Below are positions 1-11,178 of a DNA stretch of 64,000 bases, piece after piece. The stretch is from Sialis fuliginosa (Eukaryota; Arthropoda; Insecta; Megaloptera; Sialidae), in assembly GCA_961205875.1 (NCBI GenBank), contig OY540813.1, forward strand, positions 28,553,001-28,617,000, written 5' to 3'. The position numbers and the translations under genes are program-made. The notes beneath the pieces are model-generated. The model did no database searches. It saw only the letters and a list, made by a program, of their open reading frames with translations, and was not told where the DNA came from. Every line of letters begins with the position of its first letter. The first letter of the stretch is position 1.

Positions 1-172
1 ATGATGCAATCTAGCCATAAAGGAAGTATTTAGAAATTGCGTCAACAGTTTAAAATGTTTGATTTAAAAATATACCGCGTGAAATCAATACGGCTATATA
101 ATAAGCAGTTGTAAAATTACAGCCATTTTAACATTTCAATGTTTTAACAAAGTTTTTGTGACTCCCTTGTGG

Positions 173-409
173 ATTTTAAGAAGCCCTGTTCTAGCTAACA
201 TAGCTAAATTATGGTTATCCATATCTTATATACCTATTAGTGTGTCCTTGTCTTAATAGAACTGCTGGTTTGTGGAAAGGCCACGGACCCCTAGAGGGGC
301 GCGGCCCACCATTTTAAGAAGCCCTGCTAGCTAACTTGGCTGTATAATGGTTATCCATATCTTATATACCTATTAGTTTGTCCTTGTCTTAATAGAACTG
401 CTGGTTTGT
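173..409. repeat. Tandem duplication (~100 bp x2) in intron 4 of gene A
   Basis: Copies at 173-273 and 311-409 are nearly identical; both run from attttaagaagccctg to actgctggtttgt. A 37-bp GC-rich spacer (274-310) with a small inverted repeat (ggaccccta/gaggggc type) separates them. The spacer resembles the terminus of a small DNA element, so the direct repeats may be a local duplication that captured it. The block lies immediately upstream of exon 5 of the first P450 gene. Confidence 0.7.
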
Positions 410-471
410 TCTATTCCTATAGATAGATGAATATAATTAAATCTACATAACTGAAAATTGTATTTTTTTAG

Positions 472-601
472 GTTGGGAACGATGACATTTTCACGGCTAA
501 TTAAATTTTGGCTTCTTAACGACTTTATTTATAATATGTCTGACATGAGTATCGAAATGAAGGAAGGTTTAATTGCACTAAAAAAAAATATATTAGATAA
601 G
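472..601 (+). CDS. Gene A exon 5
   Basis: 130 nt, acceptor ttttttag at 464-471, donor at 602. Begins with the third base of a split Arg codon (phase 2) and encodes LGTMTFSRLIKFWLLNDF onwards, the F-G region preceding the I-helix. Same length as exon 5 of genes B and C. Confidence 0.88.
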
Positions 602-3355
602 GTAAACAGGGGGTGTTGGGGAATCATTATATTACTAACACGCGTTTCCACCTGAACACAATGAGCAAATTATTTATTTTGATCAAATACGATTTACCAC
701 CAAGCTTTGGAAAACGTTCGGCGTGTACTTTCTATTCGGAAAGATACTGACTAGCCGAATTTTCTTTACGCACTCGGTTCGAAGTAAAATGTCAAGTTAA
801 GAAACATAATATGTTTGAATTAATTTATTATTCATTTAGTAGCTGCGTGATTACATTAAGCAGCGTTCTTCTAGTCGTCATTTTGGCTAATGAATTAAAA
901 GTACATTCAATAAGTGTGTTCAAGGTTTCTTGAACGATGTTATTAAATCAGTTTTTTAATTTCTAGATTATTGATGAAAAGAAAAAACCAGGCGCAATAT
1001 CAAAACACGTTAATGAAGACGGTGATCTGATCTATGACTCTGTCCTTGATTGTTTAATAGATCAAAACGATCCAGATGGATTGTTATTGGAGGGGATGAA
1101 AGACAACTTATCTTTCTTTTTATATGTAAGTATTAACGAATTCGATATAATAATTAATGTACTTTCTGTTGTACGTACACAAATGGCAGACATGGTAATT
1201 TAAATTATTTGAATTTGCAACAAAATAATCTGTTTATTTATTTTCGTTGACTGTTGTGAATTTTTCGGGTTTATTTCTTTATGTTAACCGATATATATAA
1301 TTCTTGGCAACATTTATTTCTTTCTACTTTCTACAAAATTCAATTTCTGAGTTATCGTGGGCGACGATTTAAAAGTCCTGACTCAAAAATCAATAAACAG
1401 CTTTTTCTCTGAAATGATTATAACATGCTAATATTTATAACAAAACGGTTAGGCATATACAAAAATTAATGCTTGGTCCATAAAATTCACCTTCTACAGC
1501 TGCGTTATCTACATTTTTCATTTTTCGCATTCATGTTTCCCTGTCTTACCTCCTTTGTAATCTAATTTCTTTGATTAATCGATATATGTTTTCCAATTAT
1601 CTATACTTCTGTCCCTCTTTGAGCTTAAAATTTTCGTAAAAAATTTTGCTATAATATTAAAGAAAAAATTGAATTTTTCACACGCATATATATTTAATTT
1701 TCATTGCATCTTTTTACTCATGTCCAATTTACATATTTCACTATATAATCTGAGATCCATGCCGGAAAAGTTAAAACTACCTTCTCAAAGAAACATTAAA
1801 ATCTTTTAGAGTTCAGAATCTACTGGATCTAGCCTTTACAATGTCCTGATGATGCTGGCAATGCATCAAGACGTGCAAGATAAAGTATACGAAGAAATTC
1901 ATGACATTCTTGGTAATTCCGACAAACCAATCGAAGTAAGCGACGTCCTCCAAATGGTATACTTGGAGCAAGTCGTCAAAGAAACCCTCAGACTTTGCAT
2001 TCCTGTAGGAAACTTTGGAAGAATGGTACAGAAAGATATAAAGTTAACAAATTGTACTGTGCCAGCTGGGACTGTTGTATCAGTGGTAGCGTATTTGTTA
2101 CACATGAATAAAAATATTTGGCCAGATCCTGAAAAATTCGATCCGGATAGATTTTCGCCTGAAAATTCTAAAACTAGACATAAATATAGCTTCTTGACGT
2201 TCGGTGCTGGTCCAAGAATTTGCATAGGTGTGTTTATTTATATATTACAGTCGAGACTCGTTTATTCTAAGCCTTTTGAATCGTTTTGAATCGAGGAAGA
2301 CGCGTTTATTCGAAATCGAGAGGGGCTCCCACCAAGTTATGTATAGATCCTTGACCAACCAGCGTTGGCGCGGGAATTGACGTCACCAGAAAATATATTC
2401 AAATGTTATAAATGTACATATAATAGAATATCAATTACATGAAATCCTTTATTTATTCTTGTCTCCATATTTTTTGATATTTTAACAACATATACAATCA
2501 AAGAAATACAAATTCGACATTGCAAAAAAGCTATCACAAGACAATTTTGTCTATTCGGGAAGTGTCATTTTTACTATTCTTAAGTTGGCAATACGTACTG
2601 TAATTTTGACAGGTTTCTATGATTTTGCAATGTCGAATTTCTACTTCTTTGATTGTATGTGTTGTTAAAATATCAAAATATACGAAAACAAGAATAAATG
2701 AAGGAATTTTTTGTAATTGATATTCTATTATACATTTATAACATTTCAATACGTCTTCGTGGTGACTTCAATTCCCGCGCCGACGCTGATTGGTCAAGGA
2801 GCTATAGAGACTATGTATGTAAATGTCTTTATATCCTTTGTATTTAATATTTATCGTTAATAGTTAATCGTGATAGTGAAATAATTTTACTTTACTTTTA
2901 ATTTTGAATATGAGCAAGGTGACGAGTGACGACGGTGATAAGTGTCTAATTAATTCTACAAAAATTTCAAAAATATGTTCGTTTACGCCATGACTCGAGA
3001 ATGGTGAGAGGTGCAGGAGGAGAAAAATTTTCGAATAAACGAAACTCGGCATTTCAGATAAACGAGACTTAGAATAAACGAGTCCCGACTGTATTGGTAG
3101 TATATTAATAAAGTTAGGTTATTACCTACTACCTTCATTTTAAATTTTCTTCGTTTTATACATATTTTCTTTAAAAAAAGCTTTTGTTTTATTTTAGGAT
3201 ACAAATTTGCCTTGTACTTACAAAAAACACTTGTTGCAAAAATCATTTTAAAGTACAGAATTGAAACTGATGCAAAAATGTCGGATATCAAAAGAAAATT
3301 AGTTCTTACAACCAGATATAGGTGTGGACATCCAATGAGACTTATACCAAGATAA
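472..3355 (+). CDS. CYP4-clan cytochrome P450, gene A (exons 5-8; 5' part lies upstream of the window)
   Basis: C-terminal 288 or so codons of a microsomal heme-thiolate mono-oxygenase. Join 472-601, 967-1125, 1810-2227, 3198-3355 (865 nt). It was assembled from GT-AG introns and by alignment to the complete paralogues B and C, whose intron phases match (2, 0, 0, 1). Visible motifs: I-helix segment YSSEST (canonical AGxDTT), K-helix KETLRL (ExxR), FDPDRF (PERF loop), heme loop FGAGPRICIG with the axial Cys, and a short tail ending TAA at 3353. The K-helix, PERF and heme motifs are intact, so it looks functional, but exons 1-4 (membrane anchor, C-helix) are not in the window. The donor of intron 7 is GTGTGT. 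Intron 7 contains an 844-bp fold-back element. Gene A is a close copy of gene B, with 18 differences in 127 aligned residues of exon 7. Substrate is unknown; the clan-level assignment is firm, while family and subfamily are not assignable by eye. Confidence 0.9.
967..1125 (+). CDS. Gene A exon 6
   Basis: 159 nt, phase 0 at both ends (acceptor ttctag, donor gtaagt). Encodes IIDEKKKPGAISKH through MKDNLSFFLY, the charged G-H linker plus the first half of the I-helix. The intron that follows splits the I-helix just before the oxygen-activation motif. Confidence 0.88.
1810..2227 (+). CDS. Gene A exon 7 (I-helix to heme Cys)
   Basis: 418 nt, acceptor cttttag, donor GTGTGT at 2228. Starts SSESTGSSLYNVLMMLA, then KETLRL, NCTVPAG, FDPDRF and FGAGPRICIG. 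Ends one base into the heme-loop Gly codon (phase 1). Exactly the same length as exon 7 of genes B and C. Confidence 0.93.
2248..3091. mobile_element. Fold-back DNA element (pogo/Tc1-like ends) in intron 7 of gene A
   Basis: 844 bp between TA dinucleotides. The ends CAGTCGAGACTCG and CGAGTCCCGACTG are inverted copies. The arms also match further in: the ttgaccaaccagcg segment near 2350 against cgctgattggtcaa near 2785, and the acaatcaaagaaat segment against atttctacttctttgattgt. No transposase is visible, so it is non-autonomous. A lone right half of the same family lies at 25055-25238. Confidence 0.8.
3198..3355 (+). CDS. Gene A exon 8 (C-terminus)
   Basis: 158 nt including the TAA stop at 3353-3355. 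Encodes YKFALYLQKTLVAKII through RLIPR, the L-helix after the heme Cys and the final beta strands. One codon shorter than exon 8 of gene B. Confidence 0.88.
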
Positions 3356-3458
3356 CCAAAAACAGCGGATATTTACACTTATGCTATTATTATATATACA
3401 TAACTCATATGTCATAAGTTAATGAAAACTATATTTCGGTGTTTGTAAATACCACATA
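3356..3458. other. Start of the gene A-gene B spacer
   Basis: AT-rich sequence following the stop codon of gene A. It presumably includes its 3' UTR, but I see no clear AATAAA close to the stop. Confidence 0.4.
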
Positions 3459-3629
3459 CAGTGTACTTTCGATTATCCGGACGAATACTGATGTTGAGGA
3501 AGACGGGCACGGATAATTAAAAAACATATAAAAACTATAAATTTTTATTTGGTTTAAAAATTAATATGTATGTATAATATATTTACAATGCAGACTGATT
3601 ATAGCACCCACATAATCGAGAGTACGTTG
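3459..3629. mobile_element. Small pogo/Tigger-like MITE
   Basis: About 170 bp. The end cagtgtactttcgattat, preceded by TA, is matched in inverse by ataatcgagagtacgttg with three mismatches over 18 bp. The interior is AT-rich and non-coding. The superfamily guess rests only on the TIR style. Confidence 0.6.
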
Positions 3630-3662
3630 CATATATTTATAATATATAATATATAATATAAT

Positions 3663-4499
3663 GGGGGACAGTCGGTTAATTTGGACCATTTTTTTAAATT
3701 ATTTATTATTATTTAGTATACTAGTTTTAGGTTTAGAACATTATTATTATATTATATATTATATAGAAAAATTATTTTTTATGAAATGAAACAGCAGTTT
3801 ATAGATTTTATTTTTATTAAGTATTAATCAACATAATTATTATAAACTCGACAAAAATCAACAAAATGTGAGATCGGAGCTTTGTTTCAATTTAGTCAAC
3901 TGGTACTGTAAATTGAACCATGGGGTTGCTAATTTGGACTTTAATAGAATATTAACTAAAATACACCTGTAAACAAAACATAATATATATTTATGTATTA
4001 CAGACTATCAAACAATTATTTATCATAAGTATTTAAAAAAAAAAACTATAAGAAATCAGTCTCTAAATTATTCAAGAAAGACAATCATCACGATTATTGG
4101 TAAAAGTTTCATGATTTCAGCTATGGCAACTACGTGCGGTCCATTTAAACCAACAGTGTGAAAAGTGAGAAAAAAATCTAACAAAAATATAACCTATCAA
4201 AGCCGCTAATCAATCCATGGCAGTTAATTGTTGATAAATTGCTGCTGCAAACTATAAATTAAAAACGCTGTATGTTTACCTTTGTACTAACTACATCCTT
4301 AGCACGAATTACTCAAAATTACATCAAAAATCATTCATTTACATTTGCGGAAACAAAACACTAACTTTCAACATGTCAAGGAAAACAATGTAGCCAATAT
4401 GCAATAAAGTTAGGCGCCTATCGCACGGTGTTGCCATTTAAGAAATCAGAAAACTACTTTTCGAGATATAAGGCTGGTCCAATATACCATACTTTCCCC
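3663..4499. mobile_element. Non-autonomous TIR element with internal TTGGACC motifs
   Basis: About 840 bp. Ends gggggacagtcgg...tttggacca and tggtccaata...actttcccc are imperfect inverted repeats of ~26 bp. Related sub-motifs (attgaacca, tttggactt, gcggtccattta) recur inside. No open frame of note. Superfamily not recognised. Confidence 0.6.
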
Positions 4500-4976
4500 T
4501 ATATAGGTATAGATATAGGTATAGGTACAGATATAATATGCTTATGTAATTATATTTTATAAACATAATTATTCATACAAAATAAAATCATTTTTGGTTA
4601 ACTTATCAGAGAAAAATCTTCATTTTACTGAAATTTTGTGTCTTTTAAAAACAACGCATAGTTTAATATTTGAAAAAATGACGTACAAAACTCAAATAAT
4701 AATTTTTATTTCCGGAAGCATTTGTAGTCTCGTTATAAAGAATATATTCCTCGCAAAAAAGAATTATTTTAGAATCCCCCTCCCCTTCCTCAACATAATT
4801 TTGATTTATGTGGGACCATCTACTAGCCAGACCGAACTAACAAGCCAAGTTTAATTAAATTTGATTCACTGAATCATGAATTATACATGTTATAAAGATA
4901 CACGAGACAGATGCACTTATGCCGTAATGATAAATATTGACAGATTGATTGTGACGATTCGTATGCTATCTTCACA

Positions 4977-5503
4977 CAAGGTATATAAAGACAAGGTAGT
5001 CTCATAACTTTTTGACCAATCAGCGGCTGCGTCGGATGACGTCAGCCTGAGGAACCTTTCAAACGCTGTTTCGTATATTAAAATTGTTTTCAAATTATTT
5101 CGAATTTTTGGATATTTGTATTTAAAAAGTAAATATTATTGTTTATTACAGAAGCACAACTTATTACATTTAATATTTCTTCATAAAAATTTAAAAATGA
5201 TGTCAGAAATCAATGCTTAAAGAAAATACATTTGTTGGTTACACATAAAAAAACACTTGTTTAAAACTATAATTTATAATAATAAAATAATAAAAATTTT
5301 GATTTAAAACTCAGTACACTATCAATATCAAATGAAAATATTTAAAAAACAACTTACAATAAATCAGCTTAACTAAAATAAAGAGTAAATATAGTTTGAC
5401 AGCCTTTTATAATGTCAAAGAGTTCCTCACGATGACGCAATCTCCCGTCTCATGCCACTCCCCGCACAGAGTTATGAGGCAACCTTGTACTTTACTAACC
5501 TTG
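4977..5503. mobile_element. TIR/fold-back MITE
   Basis: The two sides are imperfect inverted copies: aaagacaaggtagtctcataact at the left against agttatgaggcaaccttgtacttt at the right. Inner matches exist around gatgacgtca and tgacgcaatc. Non-coding, roughly 530 bp. Confidence 0.6.
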
Positions 5504-6317
5504 ATCTTCACATGAGTCCACTGACAGTTCTGGTTCAGATCAGACGAATTCGATATAAACAGTACAAGAGAACAATTGTATCAACAAAAAAACACGACAA
5601 ACTCCGAACCTGTCCGATCTGACCTAGAAATTCGCATGACCTTCCTTAATCAGATTGTCCACTTACAACGCCAGTGTTGTAATAATACTTGTACCATTGA
5701 CCTTATTTACAGTTTCTATTTTAAGACCATTCTAATACGTGCATCAATAATATAAATATCTAATTGTAAGTCCTTAGACATGTACTTACATAATCAAAAC
5801 AACTAGGCACTTAAAAAACTTGTATTGCTAGTGAAAAATGAATACTCATGTAGCAAAATTATTGATTTGTTTGTTCAACCAAATGACGTTAGTCAGAACT
5901 CTTTCCAATATTTTCTACATTAAAATACATATAATATATACTTAAGCTTCGGTCACACGAGCAGTGAATATTACGTTTCATTTAGTTTATACGTGTTCGC
6001 ACGAACAGTAGCAGATATCTACTACTCGTGTGACCGACTAGATTTGAATGTACAATATTATTCGCCAGCAGTAAACAATGCGTGTACGCAGGACCGTGGC
6101 GCGGCGTGTTATTTTAACCAGTGGCGTAGCTAGAGGTCGCTGTGTCTCCAGCAAAAACCGAAAATAGGGCCACTTGATGTAATTGAAGATCTCTTTTGAC
6201 GTGAACAACGTCTAGTGTTTCACGTCAGATACACAGAGAAACTCATTATAGAGACCTGCTAATCTCTTCTCCGAACTTCGAGAAAAATTACGGTACTTCC
6301 TGAATTCATAATAAATA
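5504..6317. other. Spacer with hairpin MITE (5950-6036) and a hAT-like end (6119)
   Basis: No gene seen. 5950-6036 is an 87-bp hairpin with ends CGGTCACACGAG and CTCGTGTGACCG. At 6119, cagtggcgtagctag is a terminus style common in insect hAT elements; related one-ended traces occur near 40203 and, inverted, near 57524. No partner end was found here. Confidence 0.5.
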
Positions 6318-7183
6318 TTAGGTTGTTGCAAAAATAATGCACGTTTTTTATTATGAACTTTAAACTTATATATTTCAAAATATAATTAAGCTGAATTTTT
6401 TTATGCATTTCGCCAATTTGTTGACGATACCTTTCTGCTGTAATTATTTCACCAGGATTTAAGAAGTTACAGCGAATTAATCCCTGCACAGACCACCAAA
6501 CGGTCACCATTGTTTTCTTTGGATACAAACTTGGCTTTGGAAAGTGTTTAGGAGCTTCAGCTTTATTTAACCACTGCCCTGAAAGTCTCCTATTGTCATA
6601 TAAAACCAATTTTTCATCGCACGTTACAATACGTTCCAAAAATGGAACGTTTTTGTTACGTACAAGAAGTATAGAATAAATTTTTGTGATTTTCGCTTAT
6701 TTCGTGTGGCACCCATTTATCAAGCTTTTTTGTTTTTCCAACCGCAGTTAAATAAACAGTTGTATGTAGCTTCCACTATAGCTTTCAACATGTCGTTATC
6801 AACAGCAAAAGGACGTCCGCGACCCTCTTGGTCTTCCAAATTTACTTCACCTGAACAAAATTTTTGAAACCAACGCCACACCATGGATTTATCAATGGAC
6901 TTTTGCCTCCAAACTTTATGGATGTTTCTGGCCGTTTGCGCTGCACTGCGGCCGAGTTTGAACTCAAAAATAAATTTTTCTAAAATCCATTTTCGACATA
7001 TTTTTTTAATCACCTTAAAATAAGTGAAAATGAAATTTTATGGAAAATGTTCAAAGATATAAATGAAGTAAAAAATCTGTAAAATGATATATAACACATA
7101 GTACTTTGGGCGACAACTTTAAAAGAAAATAGTAGCTAAATCTAGTCATAGGAAAAACGTGCATTATTTTTGCAATGACCTAA
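6318..7183 (-). mobile_element. Deleted mariner element
   Basis: 866 bp flanked by TA on both sides (6316-6317 and 7184-7185). The ends TTAGGTTGTTGCAAAA and TTGCAATGACCTAA form TIRs of ~30 bp of the Hsmar1/cecropia style. A mariner of this group is ~1.3 kb, so a central piece is missing. The two surviving transposase parts are described separately. Confidence 0.92.
6390..7013 (-). pseudogene. Mariner transposase remnant
   Basis: Two blocks are readable on the minus strand. The first, from Met at 7013 down to about 6720, is the N-terminal HTH region (FEFKLGRSAAQTARNIH, then MVWRWFQKFCSGEVNLED and EGRGRP). The second, about 6639-6390, is catalytic-domain sequence (RIVTCDEKLVLYDNRR, KTMVTVWWSVQGLI, LNPGEIITAERYRQQI). 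The TCDE and VWW blocks are family signatures of mariner DDD transposases. Sequence between the blocks is deleted and out of frame, so no active enzyme is encoded. Confidence 0.9.
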
Positions 7184-8888
7184 TAAATAAATACAAGATT
7201 TTTCAGCAAAGCACTTGCTGCCGATTGTGAATACCAAAAGACACCACCTTGTATTAAGTAATGAGACTCACAAATGTATTCTCTAGGATGTGCACTTCAG
7301 CTTATATCTGCCATTTTTTGCCCGTTTTCATTTGCTTCTAAACGTACAAGATTGATATACATATAGTAGAGTGCCTTTAGGATTGAACATTGGAATCGAA
7401 TCAGAATCAGTGTAAAGCCTTTTGAATTATGTTTTTTAGACAAAATACTAAAAAGTAAAGTAAGCTATAGTATAAGAAAAATAATATATTTATAGAAGAA
7501 ATGAATCTAAAAATAAAATACCAATTCAATATTATATATTATTTATTGGATCTGCCATTTTATATTTTTGTAAAATTGAAATAAATGTCCCAAAAAACCC
7601 TTATAAAATAAATTTTATTTAAATCGGATATTGGATTCGTCTTTTTCAATTTTTCAATTTTATTTAAAAAAATGAAATTAGCGTCCCAAAAATCCCTTAA
7701 AAAATGAAACAGGGTCTCTTGGCCCATATAGTGCATTGGACAGATCATCTTGGTAGTTATCGGAAAATATACCATTACCAGTAACTGAGAGGATCAGGAG
7801 ATACAGGACACACAAACACATCATGAGTAAGTTTATTTAACGACACTGACAGAAATTATGCCACCTTAGATTTGAAACGTATTCACGACAATTCCTCGAC
7901 TGTGCATGTCAATTTCGACGCTCCCTCAACATCTCTTTTGCACCCCCCCTATTTATGAATATTCGGTGCAGTTATGACAATTATATTTATTTTGTAGACT
8001 TTTATTAGGTTGCCCGGTGTTGTTCGAACAGATATCAAATAATTCTAAGATTCGTTATTATTATCATACATATTTTTATATGCAAAGATTTAGTACTTTC
8101 ACCAGTATAACGCACTACTTGAGATCTAAATGATTTTTTTAGTAATTTCATACCCTTCTCTTATCATCGTAAGAAGGTACTAGAGTTCAAAAATATCTGA
8201 AAAATTATCAATACCAACTAAGGTCAACACAGTAATAATTGATATTTTGGAGAAAAAAAACTAACATAGTTAATATAAATTCATAACTTTTATCACCATA
8301 AAATGCCGTCTTTTTAATTATACAACTTTTGTCTGGAACATGTTCCCAAAAATGCCTTGTTCAGGAATAATAACTTATACCAATTAAAAAAACATACTGT
8401 AGATATAAAAAAACTATAAAATATTTATATAATTTTACAATTTTTCTTGAATTCAAAACTACTATTTTAAATACTTGATAACTTGGTAGAACTAATAGTC
8501 AATAAGGAAAACTTCTACAAAAAATGTACTTATGACGTCAATAATCCAAAATGTAAACTCGTCAAACCAAGATATTAAAACAGTATACTATAAATATAAT
8601 GATACTTATATGGATTCTAGAAGTAATTAATTAATTTTAAATGATATATTAGGATATCTACAAATAAAACGTTGTTAAAAAGGAAGAAAATTAGGTGGGG
8701 TTATAGTTTGACTTTGAGAGGTTACGTGACTACCAACTTAAAAAAATGATTATGAATTCTTATAGCTAAGCTCAAGGCAATTTAAAAACAATAGTTATAA
8801 GTTATTCTTTAAAACGGTTCTTGAATTAAAAAAAATTAGGTTTGAGCAACTACAAAGATAAATATACATATTATCTATATAATATATA
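7184..8888. other. Spacer, nothing recognised
   Basis: AT-rich sequence without a supported gene or clear terminal repeats. Short open frames here have no recognisable family sequence. The last ~60 bp, together with sequence after 11178, look like one SINE/RTE-tail-type repeat split by the next element. Confidence 0.4.
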
Positions 8889-11178
8889 CACTCACGGAAA
8901 AATTAAAGGACCACTTTTATTTTTCGAAAAAATTGCTCATTTTCAAAGTAATGCCGATAGGTCAAATATGATCAATTTTTTATTAATAGGATATGAATAT
9001 TGAAGGAAATTTTATCATCTTTTCGAATGTAGGGATATATTTGTTTTATTAAACTTATTTTTGTGACCAAATCGCGGTTTAATAAAAAATAAAAAAATTG
9101 ATTTTTTTTTGCAATTTTGAAAGATACCCACGGGGATGTTAAATTTTTTTTCTAAAATTTCAAGATAACCATTTTGTAGTAAATTTGTTCAGCTTTAAAA
9201 CACTTTTTCAAATTTGTTTTATAATTTTTTGGTGTCACGATATTCGTGTTTGAATGAAAAAAGTACCGAAAAGTTTTAAACGACCATAAAGGGCCTAATG
9301 TTAGTTGCGCAGAAAAGAAAAAAAAAGAATATTAAAGCTTAAATAATCACCTATTGTCTAGTAGCATTTATAAAATGTTTAATTTTAACTTAACCCTTTA
9401 AATACGAAAAACAAAACAGTGTTCGAATTTAAATAATCCTGTAAAAATAACCTTTTTATAATCGTAGATCTAATGTTTAAAATGTATCCAGAAATTAAGT
9501 TCTATCAAAGAATATGAAAATTAGACTTATTACCTTCTATGTGAATAAAGGTTCCAGTAAAAATCTTTTAATTTGGCTGAGAAATTGCATTTTGAATTTT
9601 TTGTATACGTTTAAGATTTGACCGTACTTTTTATAACAAGTTTTTCTTTTGGATTTTTTTTTTCGAAAAACAATCAATTTTTGAGTTTTTCTTTCTTGTT
9701 AAAGAATATCCATAATTTTTTTCAGATGTTTTGTATCAATATTGTGGGATTAAATTTATTTTTAATAGGGTACTTTTTCATTCAAACTTGAATATCTCGG
9801 CATAAAAAAATGTGACAATCATTTTTTAAAAAGCTTTTTAAAGCTGAGAAACTTTACTAAATGATGAATATCATGGAATTTTGAAGAAAAAAAAAATCAT
9901 ACATCCCCGTGTGAAATTTCTATAACTGCAAATAAATAATTAATTTTTTTTTAGTCAACTACGTGTGGACCAAAAAATTTCAGTTACTTTGAACGAATAA
10001 GCGGTAAAAATTCAATGAAAATTAATTTAACTGTCGCAATCAAGAGTCTTTAATATGTTGTTGAACGTTTTTTCATGACCACACGCAGTTGACTAAAATT
10101 AAAAATTGAAATTTTTTGCAATTATGGAAGTTTCACACGGGGATGTATGATTTTTTTTTCAAAATTCCATGATATTCATCATTTAGTAAATTTTCTCAGA
10201 TTCAAAATGCTTTTTAAAAAATGATTGTCACATTTTTTGATGCCAAGATATTCAAGTTTGAATGAAAAAGTACCCTATTAAAAATAAATGTAATCCCACA
10301 ATATTGATATAAAACATCTGAAAAAAATTATAAATATTCTTTAACAAGAAAGAAAAACTTTTTCCCTCTTACAATTTTTCTCAAAAATTGATTGTTTTTC
10401 GAAAAAAAAAAATCCCAAAGAAAAACTTGTTATAAAAAGTACGGTCAAATCCTAAACGTATACAAAAAATTCAAAATGCAATTTCTCAGCCAAATTAAAA
10501 GATTTTTACTGGAACCTTTGTTCACATAGAAGGTAATAAGTCTAATTTTCATATTCTTTGATAGAACTTAATTTCTGGATACATTTTAAACATTAGATCT
10601 ATGATTAAAAAAAGGTTATTTTTACAGGATTATTTAAATTCGAACACTGTTTTGTTTTTCGTATTTAAAGGGTTAAGTTAAAATTAAACATTTTATAAAT
10701 GCTACTAGACAATAGGTGATTATTTAAGCTTTAATATTCTTTTTTTTTCTTTTCTGTGCAACCAACATTTTGTCCTTTATGGTCGTTTAAAACTTTTTGG
10801 TACTTTTTTCATTCAAACTCGAATATCGTAACACCAAAAAATTATAAAACAAATTTGAAAAAGTGTTTTAAAGCTGAACAAATTTCCTACAAAATGGTTA
10901 TCTTGAAATTTTAGAAAAAAATTTAACATCCCCGTGGGTATCTTTCAAAATTGCAAAAAAAAATCAATTTTTTTATTTTTTTATTAAACCGCGATTTGGT
11001 CACAAAAATAAGTTTAATAAAACAAATATATCCCTACATTCGAAAAGATGATAAAATTTCCTTCAATATTCATATCCTATTAATAAAAAATTGATCATAT
11101 TTGACCTATCGGCATTACTTTGAAAATGAGCAATTTTTTCGAAAAATAAATGTGGTCCTTTAATTTTTTCCGTGAGTG
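8889..11178. mobile_element. 2.3-kb palindromic fold-back element (nested inverted repeats)
   Basis: Ends cactcacggaaaaatt and aattttttccgtgagtg, between TA dinucleotides. The left arm (8889 to about 9975) and right arm (about 10075 to 11178) are near-perfect inverted copies around a ~100-bp centre. Each arm is itself a diverged palindrome: cacggggatgtt...gtttgaatgaaaaaagtacc around 9130-9270 recurs inverted as gggtactttttcattcaaac...catccccgtgtg around 9768-9912. There is no transposase frame. The ends resemble a Tc1/mariner-type MITE. Confidence 0.88.
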
